Below, piece after piece: positions 48,415 through 56,057 of a stretch of DNA of 64,000 nucleotides (position 1 is the first letter of the stretch; each line of letters begins with the position of its first letter). The translations under genes and the position numbers were made by a program. The notes under the pieces were generated by a model. That model did no database searches and was not told the DNA's origin. It saw nothing but the letters and a program-made list of their open reading frames with translations. This DNA is from an uncultured Alcanivorax sp. (GTDB lineage: Bacteria > Pseudomonadota > Gammaproteobacteria > Pseudomonadales > Alcanivoracaceae). The stretch is taken from positions 248,001-312,000 of the forward strand of contig NZ_CAMYIV010000002.1 of assembly GCF_947258575.1 (NCBI RefSeq). Reading direction: 5' to 3'.

Positions 48415-49530
48415 ATGCAGATTATTGCCGATGCCAACATGCCGGGACTGGAAGCCTTTGACGCCTTGGGCACGGTGACCCGGGTGGATGGTCGAAGCCT
48501 GACTCGACAGCAGTTGGGTGATGCCGAGGTGTTGCTGGTGCGGTCGGTGACCCGGGTGGATGACGGGTTGCTGGCTGGATCCCGGGTACGGTTTGTGGGC
48601 TCGGCGACCATCGGCACGGATCACGTGGATCTCGGCTATCTGCAGGAGCAGGGCATTCGCTTCGCTCACGCCCCGGGTTGCAATGCCCGAGCCGTGGCGG
48701 AATATGTGCTGCAGGCAGTGCTGCGGCTCTGTCAGGCAGGTAACCGTTCCCCGCTGGGGGCAACGGCGGCGGTAGTAGGGCTGGGCAATGTGGGGCACCG
48801 GGTAGCCGACTGGCTGTCCGATCTGGGCATGATCGTGCGTGCCTGTGATCCGCTTCTGGCAGAACAGGGCTATGAGGGCCCCTACGAACTGGAGCCCCTG
48901 GATGCCATGCTTGATGCGGACCTGATCACCTTGCATGTACCCCTGACAGACAATGGCAATCACGCCACCCGCCATCTGCTGGATGCGGGCCGGCTGGCAC
49001 AGCTGTCTTCGTCGCAGATGCTGATCAATACCTGCCGGGGGCCGGTGATCGATAATCGGGCTTTATTGGCGGGGCTTGATACGGGTCGAGGGCCGGCTAC
49101 CATTTTAGATGTCTGGGAAACCGAGCCACGGGTGCCCCCTGCGTTGTTCAAGCAGGTCCTGCTCGGCTCACCGCATATTGCCGGCTACAGCGCAGAGGGC
49201 AAGCTCAAGGGGACCCAGATGCTCTATCGCGCGTTCTGTGACTGGCTCGACGTGACGGCGCAACCGGCGCCGATCTCGGCAGGTAATGAGATCATTACGC
49301 AGCCGGTGGCGAGCGAAGAGGATTTGCTCAGGGTGTTGCAGATAGCGTATCGGTTATCGGAGGATCACAGGCGGCTCGGTGACAGCCTTGCCTCGGCGGA
49401 TCCCGGCAAGGCATTTGACCGGCTGCGCAAGGAGTACCCGTTGCGTCATGAGCTCCATGATTGGCGTTACCAGGGGGATATTACTGCGCCCTGGCAGCCG
49501 ATCATGCGCCGGCTTTTTGCGCCGGCGTAA
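48415..49530 (+). CDS. pdxB: Erythronate-4-phosphate dehydrogenase
   Basis: Second step of the DXP-dependent pyridoxal phosphate pathway. It has 371 residues. The D-2-hydroxyacid dehydrogenase fold shows [16 protein letters not shown], the NAD loop [16 protein letters not shown], and [11 protein letters not shown]. The C-terminal PdxB dimerisation region follows. An ATG with an AGGAAA box lies just after the kinase stop. Its 3' end overlaps a small convergent gene by 29 bp. Confidence 0.95.
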   Translation: MQIIADANMPGLEAFDALGTVTRVDGRSLTRQQLGDAEVLLVRSVTRVDDGLLAGSRVRFVGSATIGTDHVDLGYLQEQGIRFAHAPGCNARAVAEYVLQAVLRLCQAGNRSPLGATAAVVGLGNVGHRVADWLSDLGMIVRACDPLLAEQGYEGPYELEPLDAMLDADLITLHVPLTDNGNHATRHLLDAGRLAQLSSSQMLINTCRGPVIDNRALLAGLDTGRGPATILDVWETEPRVPPALFKQVLLGSPHIAGYSAEGKLKGTQMLYRAFCDWLDVTAQPAPISAGNEIITQPVASEEDLLRVLQIAYRLSEDHRRLGDSLASADPGKAFDRLRKEYPLRHELHDWRYQGDITAPWQPIMRRLFAPA

Positions 49531-49678
49531 ACGGTTGGGCAGAAGCCTGACTGTTTTTTTCAAGGCGCTGGAATGCTTGCTGGATCATGGCTTCTGTAAT
49601 GGGAATTTCCCGGCCCTGCTCATCAATGATGGCGGCCCCGTGGAAATTCTTGCCGGGTTGCTGGCTGTCGAGATTCAT
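49502..49678 (-). CDS. Small PA1571-family protein
   Basis: It has 58 residues. The core [20 protein letters not shown] is the hallmark of a short conserved family in Pseudomonas and relatives whose function is not known. The ATG at 49678 has AAGGGGA nine bases upstream and is preferred to 49702. The gene converges on pdxB and overlaps its last 29 bp. No signal peptide or membrane segment is seen. Confidence 0.75.
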   Translation of the reverse strand: MNLDSQQPGKNFHGAAIIDEQGREIPITEAMIQQAFQRLEKNSQASAQPFTPAQKAGA

Positions 49679-49775
49679 GGCTGCATCCCCTTGAGTCTGC
49701 ATGATTGGGTCGTTTATTTAGGCGCTGACCACCGTGGACAGCAATGCCATTTTTGTATCTGGATATGACCGCTTT

Positions 49776-50918
49776 ATGAAAGTCGACGAAAGTCTCTGCC
49801 TCGGTGTTCTGGTAAACCCCTACGCGGGGCTTGGTGGCAGCGTGGCCCTGAAGGGTAGCGATGGCGAGGCAACCCGTGACGAAGCGCTGCGACGCGGTGC
49901 CGAGCCCCAGGCCCCGGCCCGCATGACCCGCGCGCTCAAGGCGCTTGCCGAGGCGCAAAATCTGACCGTGCTGACCTGGGCCGGCGAGATGGGTGAAACT
50001 AGCTGCCGTGAAGCCGGACTGTCCTGCCAGGTCATCGGCCAATCCGTCATGCCCAGTGGTCCGCAGGATACCCGCAGGGCGGCAGAGGCTCTGAAAGACG
50101 CGGGAGCGGAAATGATCCTTTTCGCCGGCGGTGACGGCACAGCTCGGGATCTGGTGGATACCCTGGGGCAGGGGACACCGGTACTGGGCGTTCCGGCCGG
50201 CTGCAAGATGCATTCCGCAGTCTATGCCATCAACCCGGAAGCCGCCGGTAGCCTGCTGGCAGAACTGGCTACCGGCGAGCTGGTTGGGCTGGAGCTGGCA
50301 GAAGTCCGGGATATCGATGAGGACGCTTTCCGCGAGGGGGTTGTCCGTGCTCGGCATTATGGTGAGCTACAGGTCCCTGCTGAAGCCCGTTACCTGCAGC
50401 AGGTAAAATGTGGCGGCCGCGAAGTGGAAGATCTGGTGGTCACCGAAGTGGCCGCCTGGATAGCGGATAGCCTGGAAGACGATACTTTTTACCTGATGGG
50501 CTCCGGTTCTACGGTGGCAGTGGTGATGGAACAGCTGGGTCTGGAGAACACGCTGCTGGGTGTGGACCTGGTCTACAACCAGGAAGTGGTTGGCCGGGAT
50601 CTGGGAGCACGGGCGCTGCTGGAGCAGATCGGTGATGCGCCTGCCAAAGCGGTGATCACCGTGATTGGCGGGCAAGGGCACCTGTTCGGTCGTGGCAACC
50701 AGCAATTCAGCCCGGCCCTGATTCGCCGCCTGGGCAAGGACAATATCCAGATACTGGCTACCCGCACCAAACTGAAGACGCTGGAAGGACGGCCACTGCT
50801 GGTGGATACCGGCGATGCGGAACTCGACCGGGAGCTTTGCGGACTGTGGCCGGTGACTACCGGGTATGAGGATCAGGTGTTGTATCGGGTAAGCACGGAG
50901 GCAGTTAACAGTGAATAG
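49776..50918 (+). CDS. ATP-NAD kinase/AcoX-like protein
   Basis: It has 380 residues from ATG 49776; a GTG at 49734 would add 14. VNPYAGLGG near the N-terminus and ILFAGGDGTARDLVDTL near residue 112 are the NAD-kinase/diacylglycerol-kinase fold motifs. GVPAGCKMHSAVYAINP and FYLMGSGSTVAVVMEQLG resemble AcoX-type proteins. It is unlikely to be the main NAD kinase, which is shorter. The last residues, VNSE, and the TAG stop lie inside a GTTAACAGTGAATAG repeat. Confidence 0.8.
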   Translation: MKVDESLCLGVLVNPYAGLGGSVALKGSDGEATRDEALRRGAEPQAPARMTRALKALAEAQNLTVLTWAGEMGETSCREAGLSCQVIGQSVMPSGPQDTRRAAEALKDAGAEMILFAGGDGTARDLVDTLGQGTPVLGVPAGCKMHSAVYAINPEAAGSLLAELATGELVGLELAEVRDIDEDAFREGVVRARHYGELQVPAEARYLQQVKCGGREVEDLVVTEVAAWIADSLEDDTFYLMGSGSTVAVVMEQLGLENTLLGVDLVYNQEVVGRDLGARALLEQIGDAPAKAVITVIGGQGHLFGRGNQQFSPALIRRLGKDNIQILATRTKLKTLEGRPLLVDTGDAELDRELCGLWPVTTGYEDQVLYRVSTEAVNSE

Positions 50919-51056
50919 TTAACAGTTAACAGCGCCGCGATAGGGGTTGTCATGCTTTGAAACGCAAGAGGCCGCGCCCAAACCATGGGCGCGGCCTCTT
51001 GTCTTTCAGTGATGACGCGCTGGCACGCGTCGCTATTAACTATTCACTGTTAACTG
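50902..51056. repeat. GTTAACAGTGAATAGTTAAC inverted repeat spanning the spacer
   Basis: The 24 bases at 50902-50925 are repeated inverted at 51033-51056 with one mismatch. The left arm reaches into the 3' end of the ATP-NAD-kinase-like gene and supplies its stop codon. The right arm lies ten bases from the htpX stop. A terminator sits between the arms. Confidence 0.8.
50965..51001. terminator. 16-bp GC-rich hairpin terminator between convergent genes
   Basis: CAAGAGGCCGCGCCCA (50965-50980) pairs perfectly with TGGGCGCGGCCTCTTG (50986-51001) around AACCA. TCTTTC follows on the plus strand. It can end transcription from both the kinase-like gene and htpX. Confidence 0.7.
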
Positions 51057-51066
51057 TTCACTATCT

Positions 51067-51963
51067 TCACCCGTGCCGCTTCTCCTGCAATGCCGCAATG
51101 CGATCATCCAGCGGCGGGTGCGAGGCGAACAGGGCCTTGAAGCCTTTGGCCAACCCGGAGTTGATACCGAAGGCCACCAGGGTATCCGGCATCTGGTTGG
51201 GCATCTGGGATTCGGCTTTCAGGCGTTGCAGGGCAGAGATCATGTCGCGGCGCTCTGCCAGCTGGGCGCCGGCCACATCGGCCCGGTATTCCCGGAAGCG
51301 GGAGAACCACATGACGATGGCGCTGGCGGCGATGCCGAAGATGATTTCCGCCACGATTACCACGATGTAGTAACCGAATCCCAGACCGCCCCCGCCGTCA
51401 CGGCGCATGAAGCTGTCCACCACATAGCCCACTACGCGGGCGGCAAAGATCACGAAGGTATTTACCACCCCCTGGACCAGGCTCAGGGTGACCATGTCGC
51501 CGTTGGCCACGTGACCGATTTCGTGGGCGAGCACCGCGCGCACTTCTTCCGGGCGGAAGCGGGTCAGCAGGCCCTGGGACACCGCTACCAGGGCGGCATT
51601 CTTGTTCCAGCCGGTGGCAAAGGCGTTGGATTGCTGGGCCGGGAAAATGCCCACTTCCGGCATTTTGATACCCGCCTTGTCAGACAGCTCTTTGACGGTC
51701 TGCAACAGCCATCGTTCCGCGTCGTTGCCGGGGTGCTCGATGATCTTTACCCGCGCAGACCATTTGGCCATGGGCTTGGAAATCAACAGGGAAATCAACG
51801 AGCCGGCAAAGCCGAATACCGCACTGAAGATCAGCAGGCTGGTCAGGTCCAGCCCAGAGCCGCTGGCGGCAAAATAGGAATTCACCCCGAGCAGACTCAG
51901 GGTAATGCTGGCGACCACAATCACCGCCATGTTGGTCAGCAGATAAAGCGCAATGCGCATCAT
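51067..51963 (-). CDS. htpX: Membrane zinc metalloprotease HtpX
   Basis: Heat-shock-induced inner-membrane protease that degrades misfolded membrane proteins together with FtsH. It has 298 residues starting [14 protein letters not shown], with two N-terminal membrane helices. The zinc site is [13 protein letters not shown], and the third ligand Glu lies in [35 protein letters not shown] is a family block. It converges with the kinase-like gene and diverges from the methyltransferase gene. Confidence 0.97.
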   Translation of the reverse strand: MMRIALYLLTNMAVIVVASITLSLLGVNSYFAASGSGLDLTSLLIFSAVFGFAGSLISLLISKPMAKWSARVKIIEHPGNDAERWLLQTVKELSDKAGIKMPEVGIFPAQQSNAFATGWNKNAALVAVSQGLLTRFRPEEVRAVLAHEIGHVANGDMVTLSLVQGVVNTFVIFAARVVGYVVDSFMRRDGGGGLGFGYYIVVIVAEIIFGIAASAIVMWFSRFREYRADVAGAQLAERRDMISALQRLKAESQMPNQMPDTLVAFGINSGLAKGFKALFASHPPLDDRIAALQEKRHG

Positions 51964-52083
51964 CGTCGGTTATCTCCACGTCTTATCGGAAACTTGATTA
52001 TGGGGGCGAAGGGTGTGAAGGCAAGGTATACTGCGCGGCAAAATTGCATCCTGCCACGTCTCTATCACTGCCTTTCCGATCCT

Positions 52084-53016
52084 ATGCAACCCACCGAACT
52101 GTCAGACCTGCTTGCCCCTTATCTGGTTCCCTCCACGCCGACCCGGCACCGCCTTTTTCATGGCCGGGGAAAAACTGTGCCGGCCCTGGAATGGTTGACC
52201 ATCGACTGTTTTGCGCCAGTGATGGTCGCCACCGTATTCCGGGCCCAGGACGAGGCCATTCTGAAAGCACTGGAGACCAGCCTGACAAAAGCGCTGACCG
52301 ACCAGGGCTGTGACACTCTGGTGGTACAGCATCGCTATGACGGCAAGGCGGAGAATGTGCTGGTGTGTGGCGAGCTGCCCGAGTCGCCGCTGGCGGAGGA
52401 AGGCGGGTTGGTCTACAAGCTGGATTTTCATCGCGGGCAGAATCTGGGGTTCTTTGCCGATATGGCGCAAGGACGGCGCTGGATCCGCGAACGCGCCGAG
52501 GGCAAAAAAGTCCTCAACCTGTTCAGCTTTACCTGCAGCTTTTCCGTGGCGGCCCTGGCCGGTGGTGCCGATTCGGTGGTGAATATTGATCTCTCCGACC
52601 CGGCGCTCAGACTGGGGCAGCAGAACCATGGGCTCAACGGGTTCGAGGATGCCAAGGTGCATTACCTGCCGCACAACATTTTCCGCAGCTGGAAAAAGCT
52701 TCACAGCCTGGGCCGTTACGACATCATCGTGATTGATCCCCCCAGCGCCCAGAAGGGCAGTTTCATGGTGGAAAAGGACTATCCGAAATTACTGAAGAAG
52801 CTGCACAAGTTGCTGGCCCCGGAGGCGGAGATCCTGGCCTGTGTGAATGCCCCCTGGCTGGACTACGGGTGGCTGGAAGCCTGTGTGGAGGCGAATCTGA
52901 CGGGAGCAGAGCGGGTAGGGCGGTTACCGGGGGCTCCGGGCTTCGACGAAGCGGGGGAAACGGCCTTGAAGACGGTGCATTATCGCTACCGGCGACCGGC
53001 AGATCTCGATAGCTGA
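52084..53016 (+). CDS. Class I SAM-dependent methyltransferase, RlmI/RlmK-like
   Basis: It has 310 residues. KVLNLFSFTCSFSVAALAGGA is split motif I for SAM binding, and IIVIDPPSAQKGSF carries the DPP(S/N) catalytic loop typical of rRNA m5C or m2G methyltransferases of the COG1092 group. FHRGQNLGFFADM precedes it. No PUA domain is visible. The target RNA is not deducible. The true start is ATG 52084; the longer upstream open frame is antisense to htpX. Confidence 0.85.
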   Translation: MQPTELSDLLAPYLVPSTPTRHRLFHGRGKTVPALEWLTIDCFAPVMVATVFRAQDEAILKALETSLTKALTDQGCDTLVVQHRYDGKAENVLVCGELPESPLAEEGGLVYKLDFHRGQNLGFFADMAQGRRWIRERAEGKKVLNLFSFTCSFSVAALAGGADSVVNIDLSDPALRLGQQNHGLNGFEDAKVHYLPHNIFRSWKKLHSLGRYDIIVIDPPSAQKGSFMVEKDYPKLLKKLHKLLAPEAEILACVNAPWLDYGWLEACVEANLTGAERVGRLPGAPGFDEAGETALKTVHYRYRRPADLDS

Positions 53017-53051
53017 GCTGGATCGCTGGCTCCTGCATTCCAACAGCTACC

Positions 53052-53132
53052 GTAGGGTGCACTGAGCCTAAGGCGAACTGCACTGATCCGGCGTTTGATG
53101 GTGCAGTTCGCCTTAGGCTCAGTGCACCCTAC
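53052..53132. repeat. 81-bp palindromic element, GTAGGGTGCACTGAG family (copy 3)
   Basis: The left arm 53052-53083 and right arm 53101-53132 are perfect 32-bp inverted repeats around a 17-base loop TGATCCGGCGTTTGATG. It is nearly identical to 37984-38064 in inverted orientation. It lies between two convergent genes and could also serve as their terminator. Confidence 0.87.
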
Positions 53133-53152
53133 GCATAGGCAACGGGCGGGGC

Positions 53153-53668
53153 TTAAAAGCCGTCTTCGTTGACGAAGTGCGGGTTGTCATTCTGCTTGAG
53201 CAAATCGGCAAACTCTTCGGCCTGTACCGGCTGCGGATTGCGTGACAGCAGATAACGGACTACCGCAGTGGTGCGCACTGAATCCTGAGCGCGAATAGCC
53301 TGCAGGAACTGTTCGGCCAGGGTGGCTTTTTCGTGTTTTACGGTGGCGGGGAGTGTCGGGTCGGTGTTGTCGAAGCGCAGTTCACTGAGGGCGGTGAGCA
53401 GCACAAACGCCTTGTTGGTCAGTACGGCCTGCTCGATGCCTTCCTGAAAGATGGTCGCTTCATAACGCAGCAACCCTTCCTCCGCCAGCCACAGCATAGC
53501 CCCCAGGCAGGCCATGTGGCGGCTACTGTGCAGGCCCACATCGTCCACTTCCGTGGGCCCGATGATGTCTTCCACGTACAGCGCGCCAGGGCGCGGGAAG
53601 CTCATGTAGGCCTGCATGAGAATGCGGGCAACGTCATGGCTGAAGTCGTCGATGTGCAGGTGTGACAT
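53153..53668 (-). CDS. Hypothetical cytosolic protein, 171 residues
   Basis: Starts MSHLHIDDFSHDVARILM (ATG 53668, chosen over an upstream TTG). It has no signal peptide or membrane segment and is predicted mostly helical, with SSRHMACLGAMLWLAEEGLL in the middle and AEEFADLLKQNDNPHF near the end. The base composition matches its neighbours, and the frame is intact, so it is probably real. No family or function was recognised. Confidence 0.7.
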   Translation of the reverse strand: MSHLHIDDFSHDVARILMQAYMSFPRPGALYVEDIIGPTEVDDVGLHSSRHMACLGAMLWLAEEGLLRYEATIFQEGIEQAVLTNKAFVLLTALSELRFDNTDPTLPATVKHEKATLAEQFLQAIRAQDSVRTTAVVRYLLSRNPQPVQAEEFADLLKQNDNPHFVNEDGF

Positions 53669-53742
53669 GGGCGGCTCTTTCAAGCAAATGTAAGAGCGTC
53701 GTTGGCGGCGCGATAAGCCAAACCAGGATCAAAAGCATTTTC

Positions 53743-53812
53743 ACCACAGAGGGCACAGAGCACACAGAGAAAAACCTGTCTTTTCCTCAGTGATTTCTGT
53801 GCCCTCTGTGGT
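53743..53812. repeat. ACCACAGAGGGCACAGA inverted repeat
   Basis: The 17 bases at 53743-53759 are perfectly inverted at 53796-53812, with a further CACACAGAGAAAA partial copy between. The right half recurs at about 36195-36224. It is located between the 3' end of alaA and the start of the hypothetical gene. Confidence 0.75.
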
Positions 53813-53872
53813 AAATACCGCTTTTCAGATTTTGGGTTATCGTGCCGCCAGCGACGCGCCTACAGGCAAATT

Positions 53873-55102
53873 TTATTTTTTTCGTGCCCGATCCAGATAA
53901 CGGGCAATGCGGCCGATGGAATCTTCCAGATCATCCACCCGAGGAAGGAAGACCACACGGAAGTGATCCGGGTCTGGCCAGTTGAAGGCGGTACCCTGAA
54001 CGATCAGGACCTTTTCTTCGCGCAGTAAATCCAGCGCAAAGGCCTCATCATCCTCGAAGGGGAAGACCTTCGGGTCCAGCTTCGGGAACAGATACAGGGC
54101 AGATTTGGGTTTGACACAACTGACCCCGGGAATGGAATCCAGCATTTCCCAGGCCAGATCCCGCTGGCGCCCCAGGCGCCCGGTGGGCAGCACCAGATCA
54201 CCAATGCTCTGATAGCCGCCCAGAGCCGTCTGGATGGCATGCTGGCTGGGCACGTTGGCGCACAGGCGCATGCTGGCCAGCATATCGAGCCCTTCGATAT
54301 AGCTCTCTGCCCGGTGTTTGGCGCCTGAAATCACCATCCAGCCAGCGCGGAAACCGGCTGCGCGATAATTTTTGGACAGGCCGTTGAAGGTGATAAAGAG
54401 AAGATCGTCAGCCATGGAGGCGATAGAGGTGTGCTCTTCGCCGTCGTAGAGGATCTTGTCGTAGATCTCGTCGGCGAACACGATCAGGTTGTTTTCCCGG
54501 GCAATCTGCAACAACTCCTGCAGCATGGCTGGTTCATAGTTGGCGCCTGTGGGATTGTTCGGGTTGATGATCACCAGGGCCTTGGTGTTCTTGTTCACCT
54601 TGGCACGGATATCGTCCAGTGACGGTTGCCAGTCTTGCTGTTCATCGCACAGATAGTGAACCGGGGTGCCGCCGGACATGCGCACCGCAGCGGTCCAGAG
54701 AGGGTAGTCCGGTGCTGGCAACAGCACTTCATCGCCGCTATTGAGCAGCGCCTGCATGGACATGACAATCAATTCGGAGACGCCGTTGCCGATGATCACA
54801 TCATCCACGGTGACGCCTTCGATGCCCTTGGTCTGGGTATACTGCATCACCGCCTTGCGGGCCGGGAACAGACCCTTGGAGTGGCAGTATCCGGTGGAAT
54901 CCGGCAGGTTGCTGATCACGTCCTGAAGCAGCTCTTCCGGTGCCTCGAAGCCGAAGGGGGCAGGATTGCCGATGTTCAGCTTGATAACCCGGTGACCTTC
55001 GTCTTCCAGGCGATGGGCTTCACGCAGCACCGGGCCGCGAATGTCGTAACATACACCGCGCAGTTTGTCGGATTTGTTGACGTGGTATTGGTCGTTGGTC
55101 AT
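53873..55102 (-). CDS. alaA: Glutamate-pyruvate (alanine) aminotransferase
   Basis: PLP enzyme that makes alanine from pyruvate and glutamate. It has 409 residues, closely matching AlaA: VCYDIRGPVLREAHRLEDEG, KLNIGNPAPFGF, IGNGVSELIVMSMQALL, and the PLP-lysine segment FNGLSKNYRAAGFRAGW. ASMRLCANVPSQHAIQTAL and LIVQGTAFNWPDPDHFR follow. It stands alone on the minus strand and diverges from the glycosylase-like gene. No operator is visible. Confidence 0.96.
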   Translation of the reverse strand: MTNDQYHVNKSDKLRGVCYDIRGPVLREAHRLEDEGHRVIKLNIGNPAPFGFEAPEELLQDVISNLPDSTGYCHSKGLFPARKAVMQYTQTKGIEGVTVDDVIIGNGVSELIVMSMQALLNSGDEVLLPAPDYPLWTAAVRMSGGTPVHYLCDEQQDWQPSLDDIRAKVNKNTKALVIINPNNPTGANYEPAMLQELLQIARENNLIVFADEIYDKILYDGEEHTSIASMADDLLFITFNGLSKNYRAAGFRAGWMVISGAKHRAESYIEGLDMLASMRLCANVPSQHAIQTALGGYQSIGDLVLPTGRLGRQRDLAWEMLDSIPGVSCVKPKSALYLFPKLDPKVFPFEDDEAFALDLLREEKVLIVQGTAFNWPDPDHFRVVFLPRVDDLEDSIGRIARYLDRARKK

Positions 55103-55170
55103 GCCGGTCCCGTTGAATTGGATAGAGCCAAGAGGCTGATTCTACAATGTCCCCAAATTACTGTATATCG

Positions 55171-55264
55171 ACCTGAATCCCTGACTTCATCGCGACGTCT
55201 GGCGCAAGGAATTATTCAGAGGTTCCCAAGCCTTTGCCGCCACGCTCAAATCACGGATTCAGGT
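55171..55264. repeat. 94-bp element related to 33657-33818
   Basis: ACCTGAATCCCTGA (55171-55184) is inverted at 55251-55264 with one mismatch. The interior TTCATCGCGACGTCTGGCG and CCTTTGCCGCCAC match the left part of the 33657-33818 element, with about 23 extra bases between them here. It lies in the divergent spacer of alaA. Confidence 0.6.
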
Positions 55265-55302
55265 ATCGAGTTACTACAAACAAAACGCAACCGGAGTAAA
55301 GC

Positions 55303-55971
55303 GTGACCCCATTCAAGGATTTGCTGGCCCTGGCGGTAAACCGCAAGGGGTCTTTAAAAGCGGTGAAGGCGGAACTGCCTGGCGTGGCGGATGCTGAGCT
55401 GTTGCGCAGCCGCGATGATGCGTTCTATTTTTCGGCGTTGACCCGGCGCATTTTCCGGGCCGGGCTCAAGCATTCCCTGGTGGACAACAAGTGGCCGGCG
55501 TTCGAGGAAGCTTTTTTCGGGTTTGATCCGGAAAAACTGGTGCTGATGCCGGACACCATGCTCGATGACCGCATGCAGGACACGCGCTTGATTCGCCACT
55601 GGGGCAAGATGAAAGCCATCCGCCATAATGCCCAACTGGTGCTGGATCTGGCCGAAGAATACGGCAGTGTTGGCAACTGGCTGGCGGATTGGCCGGCGGA
55701 TGACACCGTGGGGATGTGGCTGCTGCTAAAGAAGCGTGGCAAGCAACTGGGTGGCAACTCAGGCGCCGCCTTCCTGCGCATGGTGGGGCGCGATACCTGG
55801 TACCCCACCGGTGATGTGATTGCTGCCTTGAAGGCCCAGAACATCATCGACAAACCCCCAGCCAGCCAGCGTGACCAGCGGGCCGCACAGGCGGCGTTCA
55901 ACGTCTGGCAGCGGGAAAGTGGTTGGCCACAGGCTCATATCAGCAAGGTACTGGCGTTCACGATCGGTTGA
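55303..55971 (+). CDS. DNA-3-methyladenine glycosylase I-like protein
   Basis: It has 222 residues, GTG start with GGAG upstream. The segments FYFSALTRRIFRAGLKHSLV, FFGFDPEKLVLMPDTML and DTRLIRHWGKMKAIRHNAQL follow the pattern of the Tag family (adenine glycosylase), which removes alkylated adenine from DNA. The N-terminal YHDxEWG motif of true Tag is absent, so it is a divergent member. Activity is inferred only. Confidence 0.65.
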   Translation: MTPFKDLLALAVNRKGSLKAVKAELPGVADAELLRSRDDAFYFSALTRRIFRAGLKHSLVDNKWPAFEEAFFGFDPEKLVLMPDTMLDDRMQDTRLIRHWGKMKAIRHNAQLVLDLAEEYGSVGNWLADWPADDTVGMWLLLKKRGKQLGGNSGAAFLRMVGRDTWYPTGDVIAALKAQNIIDKPPASQRDQRAAQAAFNVWQRESGWPQAHISKVLAFTIG

Positions 55972-56015
55972 GGCGGTGTCAAAGGCGTGAGGTCCTTGAT
56001 GGCGGCAACCATTTA

Positions 56016-56024
56016 AATGATAAT
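56016..56024 (+). promoter_or_regulatory. Possible partial Fur box upstream of the iron permease
   Basis: AATGATAAT matches the core of the Fur consensus (GATAATGATAATCATTATC), but the right half is degenerate. It lies 34 bp before the FTR1 gene ATG, a sensible position for iron repression. Confidence 0.4.
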
Positions 56025-56057
56025 GCCTCTCCTTTCTATTTCGAACCTGGTTCAATT

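Noticed and set aside
51073-52083. N-terminal extension of the methyltransferase frame by 337 codons
   Set aside because: The extension is antisense to htpX. Homology begins at MQPTELSD.
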